Shown: piece by piece, positions 16,936 to 26,352 of the stretch
How positions within the stretch are numbered: the first letter of the stretch is position 1
How the letters are laid out: every line of letters begins with the position of its first letter
Assembly (NCBI RefSeq): GCF_005519465.1
Contig: NZ_CP027858.1
Coordinates: 3,782,001 to 3,846,000, forward strand
From: Streptomyces clavuligerus
GTDB lineage: Bacteria > Actinomycetota > Actinomycetes > Streptomycetales > Streptomycetaceae
Length of the DNA stretch: 64,000 bases
Direction of reading: 5' to 3'
Made by a program: the position numbers and the translations under genes
Notes under the pieces: model-generated
Seen by the model: only the letters and a program-made list of their open reading frames with translations
Told to the model about the DNA's origin: nothing
Database searches by the model: none

Positions 16936-17389
16936 AGCTCCCCCCAGTTCGTCTGCGTCACATCTACTCGCCGCGCCCCTGCCGCGTGCAACCCCATCTC
17001 CTTACCAGATCGTTTCCCCCTCATCCACCGCACCCCATTCAGTGGGGGTTCAGCACGTGATCAACCCTAGCCCTGACCGCTGACAGCCGAAGCCGGCTCG
17101 GCGCAATCACGTGGAGCGGCAGTCGACGCTGCCGAACGGACCGGGGCCGCGTGACTCAACTCCCCGGGCTCTCATGGCTTTTACCGGTGGTCACGAAGCA
17201 GCCATAATGCGAACACATGTTTGAATCGGCGGCGGTCGCATGCACTCACCAAACGCGCGAAAACCGCGCCTGCGTCCCACCCGCATCCACCGACAGCTAG
17301 GATTCACCGTTGACAACTGGTGGAAGCTGCCGCACCGCCGCGAGCAGCCACCAGTTGCACAGACGGATCAGAGAGAAGCGGGGTGGATT
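16936..17389. promoter_or_regulatory. Divergent promoter region, ssp operon versus helicase operon
   Basis: About 450 bp without a supported gene between two divergent operons. It holds an 18-bp interrupted palindrome, CGGCAG-TCGACG-CTGCCG, at 17117–17134, centrally placed as an operator would be. It also has the only noticeably AT-richer stretch nearby (CATAATGCG, ACACATGTTTGAATC, 17200–17230), a likely promoter zone for the rightward operon. An open frame from 17240 runs into sspA but its first 50 codons look non-coding. Confidence 0.5.
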
Positions 17390-18559
17390 GTGACAGAACG
17401 GACGCTTGATTCAGGTCTGACCTATCTCGATTACAACGCCACGGCACCCATGCGACCCGAAGCGCGAGAGGCCGCTCTCGCCTCGATGGAAACGGTGGGT
17501 AATGCGTCAAGCGCACACCGTTCCGGCCGCGACGCCGCGCAACGGGTAGACGAGGCTCGCCGCCAAGTCGCTGATCTGTTGAACTGCTCCCCTGGCGAGA
17601 TCATCTTCACCTCTGGAGCCACCGAAGCCAACAACCTCGCGCTGCGAGCTGCTCACAGCGTCGGCGGGACTGTGATTACGAGCACAGTCGAGCACCCTGC
17701 AGTGCTGGAAACCGCCAAGAACCTTACGGCAACCACGCCCGACGCGCTCAGACTGTTGGCGGTGGATGCGGACGGCCTGGTGGATATCGACGGCCTCCAT
17801 GCCGCCCTGTCGGCGGGTGACGTGGCGATCGTTTCCCTGATGGCCGGGAACAACGAGACGGGCGTCCTGACCGACCTCGCACCGCTTGCGGAAGCGGCAC
17901 ATGCGGCGGGGGCTCTTTTCCACACTGACGCCACGCAAATGGTTGGCCGACTGCCGTTCGACCTCGCCGAGGTCGACGTGGACTTGCTGTCCCTGTCAGC
18001 TCACAAGTTCGGCGGCCCGCAAGGAGTGGGGGCCCTCTTCGTCCGCCGTGGCATCGCGCTCCCGTACCACCCGCTGATCTTCGGCGGAGGGCAAGAACGC
18101 GGCTGGCGGGCCGGGACACTCAACGTCGCCGGCATCACAGGGGCGGGAGCAGCAGCGGCAGCGGCGCACCGCGGCTTGGCGGAAGAGATCGCACGGGTCG
18201 CACGCCTCCGTGACTTGCTGGAGAGTGCTCTCGTTGAGCAACTCGGCGACTGCCGGATCAACGGTTCGCTCGACTACCGGCTACCTGGTGTTACCAGCAT
18301 CACATTCCACGGCGCCCCTGCCGACGCTGTCCTCACCGCGATGCCAGATGTCGCTGCCTCCGAAGGAAGTGCGTGCTCTTCCGGTGCACCGAGCCCGAGC
18401 CACGTACTCCTGGCCATGGGGCGTAGCCGGGAAGAGGCAGACTCCACTGTCCGGTTCTCTCTCGGGTACGCGTCAACTCGCGCCGATGTCGATCAGGCCA
18501 TCGCCTCCACGATCCGCGCAGTCCGGCAAGTGCGCGCCGCCTTGGCGATCCCGATCTGA
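17390..18559 (+). CDS. sspA: Cysteine desulfurase SspA/DndA
   Basis: A 389-aa PLP-dependent enzyme that removes sulfur from L-cysteine and supplies it for DNA backbone thiolation. The N-terminal YLDYNATAPM, the SGATEANN motif, the PLP-lysine motif SAHKFGGPQG and the persulfide-forming Cys at about residue 329 in GSACSSG are all present. GTG 17390 is chosen because AGAAGCGGGG lies just upstream and homologues begin close to this point; the frame is open to 17240. It heads an operon with sspB, sspC and sspD. It could equally be called dndA; the gene order decides for the Ssp type. Confidence 0.88.
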   Translation: MTERTLDSGLTYLDYNATAPMRPEAREAALASMETVGNASSAHRSGRDAAQRVDEARRQVADLLNCSPGEIIFTSGATEANNLALRAAHSVGGTVITSTVEHPAVLETAKNLTATTPDALRLLAVDADGLVDIDGLHAALSAGDVAIVSLMAGNNETGVLTDLAPLAEAAHAAGALFHTDATQMVGRLPFDLAEVDVDLLSLSAHKFGGPQGVGALFVRRGIALPYHPLIFGGGQERGWRAGTLNVAGITGAGAAAAAAHRGLAEEIARVARLRDLLESALVEQLGDCRINGSLDYRLPGVTSITFHGAPADAVLTAMPDVAASEGSACSSGAPSPSHVLLAMGRSREEADSTVRFSLGYASTRADVDQAIASTIRAVRQVRAALAIPI

Positions 18560-18617
18560 CCTGAAGCATTCAGTCCTGACGCCCACCAAAATCTGAACGT
18601 ACACGGAGATTCGTCGC

Positions 18618-19715
18618 ATGTCAGACAGTCGGCTCGCCGAAGCCGCCCATTCCTCCTTCGCGCGCCACGAGACCTTCGCGCCGCGCTTCGGGTGGCTCCA
18701 CAAGGCGTACATGCAGGTGCAAAGCAACCCCGAGGCATTCCTCGCGGATGATGCTCCCGTGCAGCTCGGCGTTGGCAAAAACATGGTCTACGCCATGCGC
18801 TACTGGTCCCGTGCCTTCAAGCTCACCCGGGAGCACTACGGCGACGACACCAACTCCAGGGCCATGCTGTCCTACCCAACCTGGGAGGCGCGGTGGCTGC
18901 TTGACGAGGATGGAGCCGACCCCTACCTGGAAGAGCTCGGCAGCCTGTGGCTTCTTCACTGGTGGCTTCTGTCTTCCCGACCGGGGACGAAGAGTTGGGC
19001 ACCTTCGTGGTATGTCGCGTTCCACCTGGCTCCCTTCTCCCGGTTCACGCTGGCGGACCTGACCCAGGTCATCGTGCGGCATGTCAACCTCTCCTTCCCT
19101 GAAGGCCCGGTGGAAGCCTCCATCGCCAAGGACGTCGACTGCATCACCAAGATGTACGTCCCTGCTCAGCGACTGAGGGGCGGGGCGCCGGGCGCATTCG
19201 AGGATCTTCTCTCCTGCCCGTTCCGTGAGCTCGGGCTGATGGAGCAGGTGGGCCAACGTGGCAGCAGCGAATGGGAATTCACGAGCGGTTCCCGCCCCTC
19301 CCTGCCGGCCCGCATCATCGCCTACGCGTGCCTGGACTACGCAGCCCGCACGACGCGCAATGCAGGCTCGATCTCCTTGGCGCGCTTGGCAAACGAGCCC
19401 GGCGCTCCTGGACGAGCCTTCCGCATCCGCGAGGCCGACATCGCGGCGGCCTTGGAGAAGGTCGCCGCTAGCCACCAGGAACTACAGCTCGTAGAGGCAG
19501 TGGGCCAACGGAGCCTGACGTTCACCTCTGGCCCATTCGATCTTGCCTGGGACGTGCTGGACGAGCAGTACGACAACGTCCGCAGCAGGCCGAATTTCCC
19601 CACCCGTGAGGATTGGGCTCGCAGGTACCCCAAGCTCGCCGAGGCTGAAAAGCGCGAGCTCAAGCAGCTGGACATCATCGACCCGCAGCTCGCCCTGACC
19701 GAGGAGACCGTGTGA
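18618..19715 (+). CDS. sspB: SspB-like DUF4007-family DNA nickase
   Basis: A 365-aa protein whose start (FARHETFAPRFGWLHKAY) and following LGVGKNMVYAMRYWSRAFKL fit DUF4007-type proteins found beside PAPS reductase-like genes. In the described SspABCD system, SspB nicks DNA so that sulfur can be inserted in one strand. The C-terminal half has the expected winged-helix-like region (RIIAYACLDYAA). An ACGGAGA site lies 10 bp before the ATG. Its stop overlaps the GTG of sspC by 4 bp. Assignment rests on gene order plus these motifs; no catalytic residues were identified. Confidence 0.78.
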   Translation: MSDSRLAEAAHSSFARHETFAPRFGWLHKAYMQVQSNPEAFLADDAPVQLGVGKNMVYAMRYWSRAFKLTREHYGDDTNSRAMLSYPTWEARWLLDEDGADPYLEELGSLWLLHWWLLSSRPGTKSWAPSWYVAFHLAPFSRFTLADLTQVIVRHVNLSFPEGPVEASIAKDVDCITKMYVPAQRLRGGAPGAFEDLLSCPFRELGLMEQVGQRGSSEWEFTSGSRPSLPARIIAYACLDYAARTTRNAGSISLARLANEPGAPGRAFRIREADIAAALEKVAASHQELQLVEAVGQRSLTFTSGPFDLAWDVLDEQYDNVRSRPNFPTREDWARRYPKLAEAEKRELKQLDIIDPQLALTEETV

Positions 19716-22700
19716 CCACCGCAACCCCCACGCGGCCTAGCTCTGTTCTGAAGGCCCCCGCCACTCCGCAGTTCCCGCACGGCATCAGCCTCGTTGGCTC
19801 CCAGATGCGCTCCACCAACCTGGAGCGCGACGTCGAGGACGAACTGCACACCCCCTACGTCGGAGCGCGGGCCGTCGATGTCGTCGATCGCGTCACCAAC
19901 GCGCTCGGTGACCTTCGCCGCCCCCGATCGTGGTCGTTCACCGGACCCTATGGATCCGGTAAGTCCACCTTGGCAAACTTCATCGAAGCCCTCCTGGGTC
20001 CGGACAGTGTCCGCCGTACCGAGGCTGAGTCGGTGCTCGGTGCGACCAGCATGGGCCTCGTTCAGCGACTCACGGCCAGTCGCGGGGAACTCGCCCCTGT
20101 GGGCTTCCTTGGTGCCGTTGCCACCGCGCGCCGTGAGCCTCTAGTCGCCACCCTTTCCCGGGCCCTTCACACCGCGGCACGGCGCCGCTGGAAGACCCGC
20201 ACGCCCAAGGCGGTCACAGTTGCCCTCGCCGCTTGCGCGGATCCCGCTGCCACGTCACAGAACATCCTGGACGCTGTGGTCGCTCTCTGCGAGCAGCAGC
20301 CACTCCTGTTGATCATCGACGAGTTCGGTAAGACGCTGGAGCACCTCTCTGGGAACAGCGATCTGAGCAGCGCCAAAGACGACCTGTTCCTGCTGCAGGA
20401 ACTGGCTGAGAAGAGTGCCGGCCCCCAGGGGCTCCCGCTGTTCATGATGACGCTGCAGCACATGTCGTTCATGGACTACGCCGCCCATTCCAGCCAGCTC
20501 CAGACTCGCGAGTGGGCCAAAATCCAGGGCCGGTTCGAGGACATCACCTTCACGCCGCATCTCGGCGACGCGGTCCAGCTGATGTGCCGCCGGATCGACC
20601 GGTCTGGTGTATCCGACTCCGGGCGCGCGCTCATCCGAGCGCAGGCCGAAGCCGCCGAAGCCGCATGGCTCGAGCACGGGCTCAACGCCGTTGTCGATCT
20701 CAAGGCGCAACACTTTGAGGACCTCTATCCCCTGCATCCGCTGACCATCGTCGCGGCCCCCCTCCTCGCCGCCCAAATCGGCCAGCACGACCGCAGCCTG
20801 TCGGGTTTCATGAACAGCGACGAACCCGACACGGTGCGCCGCGCTCTGGAACAGTTCTCAAGTCGCAAGCCCAGCCGAGCTGACACCATTCAGCTGCCGC
20901 AGCTGTACGACTTCTTCCTCAACTCCGGCCGTACCTCACTGCTGGCCTCCAGCCACGCCAGCCGCTGGATCGAGATCGAATCGCGCATCAACGAAGCCGC
21001 AGGCATGTCCCCCGCGGACCAGAACCTTCTGCGCACCGTTGGCATGCTCAACCTCATCGACGCCGATGGCGCTCTGCGTGCCACTGCGGCGATGATTCAC
21101 TTCGCGCTGCACGAGCCCACCGAGGGCGCAGATCGCAAGACGTTCGCGGCCTTGGAGAAGCAGCTGCAGAACTTGGTGTCGCGAGGATTCCTCGTGCATC
21201 GCCAGTTCAGCGGCGAGTACCGGGTGTGGCGAGGCACGGATTTCGACATCGACGGCCGTGTCAAGGAGATCATCAACCACCTCGACACGCCCTCGGTCAT
21301 TCAGAGACTGGGCGACTATCTCCCGCTTGCCGTTGCCGCTGGCCGCCACAACCAGGTCACAGGCATGCTGCGGGCGTTCTTCGTCCGCGTCTCCAGCCCT
21401 GAGACGAAGAGCATCCAAGGTCCGGACGAGCTCAACGATCAGGCCGACGGTCTGCTTCTCTTCCACCTGGGCAAGGTCAGCGACCGACCGGTGGTGAACT
21501 CCACGCTTCCCGTGATCCTCGGAGTCACGGAAGAGCCGGAGATCATCCTGAACGCCGCTAGCTACCTCGTCGCCTTGCAAGAACTGCTGCTGGACTCATC
21601 ATTGGACCCCGTCGCTGCACGCGAGGTCAAGGGACGTGCGGCAGTCGCTCAGCGCGAGCTGACAGAACTGCTTGATGCGGCGTTCTTCCCGCTGTCCGCG
21701 AGCGCCACCTGGCGGCTGTGGCGCACCGGTATGCCGGCCGATTCCTCTGAGGGCGAGACGATTGGAGGTCGCAGCCTCAGCGGTCTCGTGTCGTTTGCCT
21801 GCGACCAGGTGTTTTCCGCCGCCCCACACATCCGCAACGAGATGCTCGGCCGACACGAGCTCACGAGCCAGGGCGCAAAGTCTCGCCGCGAGCTGCTGAC
21901 GGCGATGCTCCGCAAGTCTGGAGAACGGCACCTCGGGATCGAGAAGTACCCCGCCGAGCGGGCCATGTACAGCGGTGCGCTGGAGTACATGGGCCTGCAC
22001 AGGGAAAACCGCAGTGCACCCGACGACGCGTCGACCTCCTTTCTCCCTTACGGGTTCTCACGGCCCAGCGAAGCGCACCCTCACACCCTCCCTGTCTGGA
22101 ATGCTCTGGAGACTGCGCTCACAGAGGCCCACCAGCGCACCGGGCTCGATGAGATCATCCGTGTCGTCATGGTGCCGCCTTACGGGGTCAAGGCAGGCGT
22201 GGTGCCCCTGCTCGTCGTCACGGCACTCATCGTGCGCAGCGAGGATGTGGCGCTCTTCGAGGACGGCTCTTACCTGCCACGGCTGACGCCGGACATCGTT
22301 GAGCGCATGGTCAAGGCTCCCCAGCGATTCGCCGTGAAGTCCACCCCTCTCGGGGACGGCCTGCGCCAGAGTGTCGTGAAGAGCTCGTCTGTTGCCCTCA
22401 AGGTCGAATCGCCTCGTTCCCAAGCCCTGCGCAACCCGGCCCTGCTCGCGGTCACCAGGGCATTGCTGGAGAGGGTGATGGTGCTTACCCCGTACGCCAG
22501 GCGTACTCGGCGCATCAGCGCGGATGCAGTCGCCGTGCGTTCAGCACTGCTGGTGGCGCAGGACCCCGACGACCTGCTGTTCAATGCGCTGCCCAGGGCT
22601 CTCGGCATGGATCCGATCACCACTGAGGCACGCCGGGCCACCGCGGGGAACAAGGGCTATGCGGACCGGCTCGCGGCTGCAGTCGACGAGATCTCTGGTG

Positions 22701-23272
22701 CCGAACAAGCGCTGCGAGCAGAAGTTATTGAGACCATTAGCAGGGAATTCCGCCTGCCGGCTTCGCTGCCAGAGCTGCGGCGTGCTCTCGCTACCCGCTT
22801 GGGGGGCTTCGCCGGCGTCTCCCTGAGCCTGGAGCTCAAGGGATTCGTTGCCATCGCCCTCAACTCAGGATTGGCTGACGAGGACTGGCTCGACCCGGTG
22901 ATCGTACGGCTGTCGAACTCCGCTCTCGGCGACTGGTCCGACACAGACGCAACCATCTTCCCCCGCCGGGTGAAGGAGATGGCCGCGGCCCTCGACCGAG
23001 TGAGCCACCTGTACCAGAGCCCCACGGATGGCGACAGGGGCGAGGCGCTCGAAGCGCGGCTCCTCACCCTGACGGACAAGGACGGGGCCGAGCAGCGGAC
23101 GCTGATCTACGTTCCGGAGCAATCCCGGCAGGAGGCGGAGGACCTCGCTGTCAGTGTCCTGGAGCAAGCTGAGAAGATGCTCGGTCCCGACGGCGCCCGC
23201 ATCCTGCTCGCCGCCCTCGCCCAGCGCGTCACCGAGCCCGCGACAACGACGGCAGCAGAAAGGACTGAGTGA
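19712..23272 (+). CDS. sspC: SspC-like large ATPase of phosphorothioation
   Basis: A 1186-aa P-loop ATPase. Walker A is GPYGSGKST (78–86) and Walker B LLLIIDEF (198–205) followed by GKTLEH. The remainder is a long helical protein with winged-helix-like stretches (e.g. around residues 420–520) and a basic middle region. In the Ssp pathway SspC hydrolyses ATP to drive modification with SspB and SspD. GTG start overlaps the sspB stop. The gene keeps an intact frame through 3.5 kb, so the system looks functional. It ends 2 bp before the ATG of sspD. Confidence 0.8.
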   Translation: MTTATPTRPSSVLKAPATPQFPHGISLVGSQMRSTNLERDVEDELHTPYVGARAVDVVDRVTNALGDLRRPRSWSFTGPYGSGKSTLANFIEALLGPDSVRRTEAESVLGATSMGLVQRLTASRGELAPVGFLGAVATARREPLVATLSRALHTAARRRWKTRTPKAVTVALAACADPAATSQNILDAVVALCEQQPLLLIIDEFGKTLEHLSGNSDLSSAKDDLFLLQELAEKSAGPQGLPLFMMTLQHMSFMDYAAHSSQLQTREWAKIQGRFEDITFTPHLGDAVQLMCRRIDRSGVSDSGRALIRAQAEAAEAAWLEHGLNAVVDLKAQHFEDLYPLHPLTIVAAPLLAAQIGQHDRSLSGFMNSDEPDTVRRALEQFSSRKPSRADTIQLPQLYDFFLNSGRTSLLASSHASRWIEIESRINEAAGMSPADQNLLRTVGMLNLIDADGALRATAAMIHFALHEPTEGADRKTFAALEKQLQNLVSRGFLVHRQFSGEYRVWRGTDFDIDGRVKEIINHLDTPSVIQRLGDYLPLAVAAGRHNQVTGMLRAFFVRVSSPETKSIQGPDELNDQADGLLLFHLGKVSDRPVVNSTLPVILGVTEEPEIILNAASYLVALQELLLDSSLDPVAAREVKGRAAVAQRELTELLDAAFFPLSASATWRLWRTGMPADSSEGETIGGRSLSGLVSFACDQVFSAAPHIRNEMLGRHELTSQGAKSRRELLTAMLRKSGERHLGIEKYPAERAMYSGALEYMGLHRENRSAPDDASTSFLPYGFSRPSEAHPHTLPVWNALETALTEAHQRTGLDEIIRVVMVPPYGVKAGVVPLLVVTALIVRSEDVALFEDGSYLPRLTPDIVERMVKAPQRFAVKSTPLGDGLRQSVVKSSSVALKVESPRSQALRNPALLAVTRALLERVMVLTPYARRTRRISADAVAVRSALLVAQDPDDLLFNALPRALGMDPITTEARRATAGNKGYADRLAAAVDEISGAEQALRAEVIETISREFRLPASLPELRRALATRLGGFAGVSLSLELKGFVAIALNSGLADEDWLDPVIVRLSNSALGDWSDTDATIFPRRVKEMAAALDRVSHLYQSPTDGDRGEALEARLLTLTDKDGAEQRTLIYVPEQSRQEAEDLAVSVLEQAEKMLGPDGARILLAALAQRVTEPATTTAAERTE

Positions 23273-23274
23273 CC

Positions 23275-24108
23275 ATGGCTGACAGTACAAACCCCAAGAA
23301 GGTCCGCCACGTCCTGGGCATTTCCGGGGGCAAGGACTCCTCGGCCCTCGCGATCCACATGCGCGACCGGGTTCCGGAGATGGAGTACTTCTTCTGTGAC
23401 ACGGGAGCGGAGCTTCCGGAGACCTACGAGTACCTCAACCGCCTCGAAGCAGCCCTCGGCAAGCCCATCGTGCGGCTTAACGCCGATCGGGACTTCGATC
23501 ACTGGATGGAGGTGTACCAGGGCACCCTGCCGAGTCCACAGATGCGCTGGTGCACCAAGAATCTGAAGATCAAGCCGCTGGAGGAGTGGGTCGGCGACGA
23601 CGAGGTGATCTCCTACGTCGCCATCCGCGCGGATGAGAACCGGCTCGGCTACGTCAGCACGAAGCCCAACATCGAGGCCGTGTTCCCCTTCCGCGAGGAC
23701 GGCATCGACAAGGATGGCGTCATGCGCATCCTCGACGAGGCTGGCATCGGCCTGCCCGGCTACTACGAGTGGCGCACCCGCTCGGGCTGCTACTTCTGCT
23801 TCTTCCAGCGCAAGCACGAGTGGGTCGGCCTCAAGGACCGGCACCCAGAGCTGTACGACAAGGCCGTCGCCTACGAAGACAAGGTCCGGTATCGGCATAC
23901 GGCGATGCAGGGCCGTGACTACACCTGGTCACAGGGGGAGTCTCTCCCGGAGTTGATAGCGCGCCGCGAGGAGATCCAGGCGAAGCACGAGGCCGCAATG
24001 GAGCGAGCGGCCAAGCGAGTCAAGCCGAACCGGCCGCTTCTGGAGGTCCTGTCAGACGCTCTCGACAGCGACGACGACGAGGCGGGCTGCTCGGTCTGCC
24101 ACCTCTGA
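23275..24108 (+). CDS. sspD: SspD-like PAPS reductase-family sulfurtransferase
   Basis: A 277-aa ATP pyrophosphatase that should activate the DNA backbone for sulfur insertion. The PP-loop SGGKDSS is at residues 17–23, followed by YFFCDTGAELPETYEYL. Cysteines at MRWCTKNLK and at SGCYFCFFQ are well placed to hold an Fe-S cluster; two more lie at the C-terminus (CSVCHL). ATG 23275 is preferred over GTG 23269 because AAAGGA sits 10 bp before it. It is the last gene of the operon and is followed by a strong terminator. Confidence 0.88.
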   Translation: MADSTNPKKVRHVLGISGGKDSSALAIHMRDRVPEMEYFFCDTGAELPETYEYLNRLEAALGKPIVRLNADRDFDHWMEVYQGTLPSPQMRWCTKNLKIKPLEEWVGDDEVISYVAIRADENRLGYVSTKPNIEAVFPFREDGIDKDGVMRILDEAGIGLPGYYEWRTRSGCYFCFFQRKHEWVGLKDRHPELYDKAVAYEDKVRYRHTAMQGRDYTWSQGESLPELIARREEIQAKHEAAMERAAKRVKPNRPLLEVLSDALDSDDDEAGCSVCHL

Positions 24109-24120
24109 GCAAGTGCCGCG

Positions 24121-24162
24121 AAAGCCCTGGTCGGTGACTAATCATCACCAACCAGGGCTTTT
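24121..24162 (+). terminator. Terminator of the sspABCD operon
   Basis: Two-part stem AAAGCCCTGGT / ACCAGGGCTTTT enclosing GGTGA / TCACC, then TTTTCGTCTTAT. It begins 12 bp after the sspD stop, a standard intrinsic terminator. Confidence 0.85.
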
Positions 24163-24172
24163 CGTCTTATCT

Positions 24173-24232
24173 CACTGACTGTCAGTGGGGCGTGCAAGGA
24201 TGGTCACCCTCGTATCTACCGTCACTGCAGTG
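24173..24232 (+). promoter_or_regulatory. Two CACTG palindromes before the GIY-YIG/DndB-like pair
   Basis: A perfect 15-bp palindrome CACTGAC-T-GTCAGTG at 24173–24187 and a 10-bp palindrome CACTGCAGTG at 24223–24232 share the CACTG half-site. Both lie in the 75 bp upstream of the GIY-YIG gene, the second right at its ribosome site. They look like operators. The DGQHR protein encoded in the same unit is a natural candidate regulator (inference). Confidence 0.55.
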
Positions 24233-24247
24233 GAGGCTGGCTGAGGC

Positions 24248-24850
24248 ATGGCGACCGCTCACAACCTCGGTCACTCCGTGATCCGACATCGGCTCGAGCC
24301 TAGCCCGGCCGTTGAGATCAAGCTCGGCATCGTCCCCATGCTCGACGAGCCGGCCCACAAAGTCCTCGAGGACGACCTGAACGTCCACGCGTCGCCATGG
24401 GAGCGGCTTTTAGCCGTTGAGAACCTCGCAGACTCCCTGCCCCAGGAGGCCGGGCTCTACATGTTCGTCTGGCGGCCCACCTTCAAGCTCGCCATGGCTG
24501 ACAGCTCACCAAGCAACTTTCACCAGATCCTGTACATCGGCCAGGCCGGCGGAGCCGGACAGCAGGGGAACACACTTCGCAACAGGTACCGGGAGTACAG
24601 GAAGTACCTCAGTGGCAACCCTGAGGCACTGTGGGCCACCCAGCCTCCCGACACACGGCGCGGTCGCCTCACTCACTACCTCACGCTGCGGCCCTTGGAG
24701 TACTGGTTCACGACCATCGCCGATCGATCTCAGATAGAGAATCTGGAAACCCGGTTGATCGACCTCTACAACCCGCCAGCCAATGTACAGAAGCGCCCCA
24801 AGCTGCGTGCCCGGGTAGCCGGCCCCCGCAAGCCGGCACTCCGAAGCTAG
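24248..24850 (+). CDS. GIY-YIG nuclease domain protein
   Basis: A 200-aa protein with GLY at 69–71 and YIG at 96–98 (LYIGQAGG), followed by TLRNRYREYRKY, which supplies the family Arg/Tyr. The motif IENLETRLIDLYNPPAN near 170–187 holds the metal-binding Glu and the Asn. The first ~60 residues are an extra domain. GIY-YIG enzymes cut one DNA strand with one metal ion. It starts its own unit behind the ssp terminator and is followed 27 bp later by the DndB-like gene. It may be an additional restriction nuclease or act in repair of thiolated DNA; neither can be decided. Confidence 0.75.
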   Translation: MATAHNLGHSVIRHRLEPSPAVEIKLGIVPMLDEPAHKVLEDDLNVHASPWERLLAVENLADSLPQEAGLYMFVWRPTFKLAMADSSPSNFHQILYIGQAGGAGQQGNTLRNRYREYRKYLSGNPEALWATQPPDTRRGRLTHYLTLRPLEYWFTTIADRSQIENLETRLIDLYNPPANVQKRPKLRARVAGPRKPALRS

Positions 24851-24877
24851 TCGCCACCCCGAAATCGAGGTACCGCC

Positions 24878-26182
24878 ATGGCATCAAAAACGTTCGTTCC
24901 CGCCTTCGAGGCAAAAGTGGGAAATTGGACCTACTACTCTTGCCTCATGAGCTACGCCCAAGTGGCACGCGAGATCAACTTCGCTCACGAACTTGGCGGA
25001 AACCGCGACCTGGGCACGATGATTCAGCGAGGCGTGGGAAATCGCACCGAGGATATTACCGAATACCTCCTGACCAACGAGAATCGATTCCTTGGCGCGC
25101 TGATCGTGGCAGTATGGGGCGGCCACCCCGACTACCTCCCCCTGGCCATGGACGACGATGCAGCGAACCAGGCTGTACTGGAGGGTATCGATCGGAACTT
25201 CGGGGTCCTCACCTTTGACGGAACGCACCAATTCTTCGCGCTCGATGGCCAGCACCGGCTCAAGGCAATCAAGGACGCCGTCAAGAGAAACCCTGACCTT
25301 GGCAGCGAAGACATCACCGTCATCGTCGTCCCTCATTTCAACACTCCGGAGGGACGCCAGCGCACGAGGCGACTGTTCACCAACATCAACCGAAACGCCA
25401 AGACCACCAGCGCTGGCGAGAATATTGCACTCGATGAGGATGACAGCTTCGCCATCTTGACCCGACGGCTTCTCGATGAAGATGCCTTCCTCAGCCAAGC
25501 CCACGTAGTCAACGTGTTCACTAAGGTTGGCAAAGACGACGGTGAACTCAGGCTCGCTTCACGCCAGGTGTCGTCAACGAGCCCCGCATGGAGCAGCATC
25601 CCGGTCTTGTACGACATCGTGAAGGAGATTGGATTCGATCTTCCTTGCGCCGCCGGAAGGTCGGCGCAGCGTGCAGCAGACGAAATCCTGGACCAGAGCT
25701 ACGAGATCCTGGCCACTCGCATGCAGGAACTTCTTGACGCGTGCGGAAACCTTCGGCGCCGCTACACGGATGCTGTGACGCCAAAGGATGTACGAGCTCC
25801 GAAGGGCCGCGATGGAGCAGGACACCCCTTCATGCGTCCGATCGTCCAGGTTCAGGTGGCAAGGGCAGTTCGTCACTTCCTGGAGCAAGGAACGCTGGAG
25901 TGGAGCGAGCTGATGAAGCGGCTTGCAGACCTCGACTGGCGCATGTCAGCGGCTCCGTTCTCCTCCTGCTGGATCGAGACCCCCGATGGCCCCAAGCAGG
26001 GCAAAATGGCCACGGCAAAGGAGAACGGACAGCTTCTCTACGAGTTGCTGCTCGTTCACATGGCGCCCAGGTCAAAGGCCCAGATCACACGGGCCGTTCG
26101 CTCCTACTCGGACCTGATGAAAACGAAGTACCCGGTCCCAGTGGACGAACTGCTTGAAGCCCTCCCTGCAGAGGACGTCTGA
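24878..26182 (+). CDS. DndB-like DGQHR-domain protein
   Basis: A 434-aa protein with FALDGQHRLKAIKDA (DGQHR at 123–127) and RRLFTNINRNAKTTS about 60 residues later, the two marks of the DndB/DGQHR family. DndB proteins are transcriptional regulators of the double-strand Dnd modification genes. Here the protein sits beside a single-strand Ssp cluster rather than dndCDE. The start ATG has GAGG upstream. Its unit partner is the GIY-YIG gene. A role as repressor of this unit or of sspABCD is inference; some DGQHR proteins may have other functions. A weak hairpin (26234–26251) follows the gene. Confidence 0.78.
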   Translation: MASKTFVPAFEAKVGNWTYYSCLMSYAQVAREINFAHELGGNRDLGTMIQRGVGNRTEDITEYLLTNENRFLGALIVAVWGGHPDYLPLAMDDDAANQAVLEGIDRNFGVLTFDGTHQFFALDGQHRLKAIKDAVKRNPDLGSEDITVIVVPHFNTPEGRQRTRRLFTNINRNAKTTSAGENIALDEDDSFAILTRRLLDEDAFLSQAHVVNVFTKVGKDDGELRLASRQVSSTSPAWSSIPVLYDIVKEIGFDLPCAAGRSAQRAADEILDQSYEILATRMQELLDACGNLRRRYTDAVTPKDVRAPKGRDGAGHPFMRPIVQVQVARAVRHFLEQGTLEWSELMKRLADLDWRMSAAPFSSCWIETPDGPKQGKMATAKENGQLLYELLLVHMAPRSKAQITRAVRSYSDLMKTKYPVPVDELLEALPAEDV

Positions 26183-26233
26183 CTCGGGGATCTGCCGGAC
26201 CCATACGGGCCTGAACCCGTCGCCACTGGAGCG

Positions 26234-26251
26234 CGGGAGAAGAGACTCCCG
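26234..26251. terminator. Weak hairpin after DndB-like gene
   Basis: CGGGAG / CTCCCG with a 6-nt loop, no T-run. Possible terminator of the GIY-YIG/DGQHR unit. Confidence 0.3.
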
Positions 26252-26352
26252 GTCGCAGTGCTCCAAGGCCGGGGTCCACGCATGCCGGGAATAGCCCCCT
26301 CCGCATTTGGATTGTGTGACTTGCGAATCGGGACGAATGTTGAGGGAGGCAG

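Noticed and set aside
17240..17389. N-terminal 50 codons before sspA
   Set aside because: Basic, Pro/Trp-containing and unlike cysteine desulfurases; GTG 17390 has a ribosome site.
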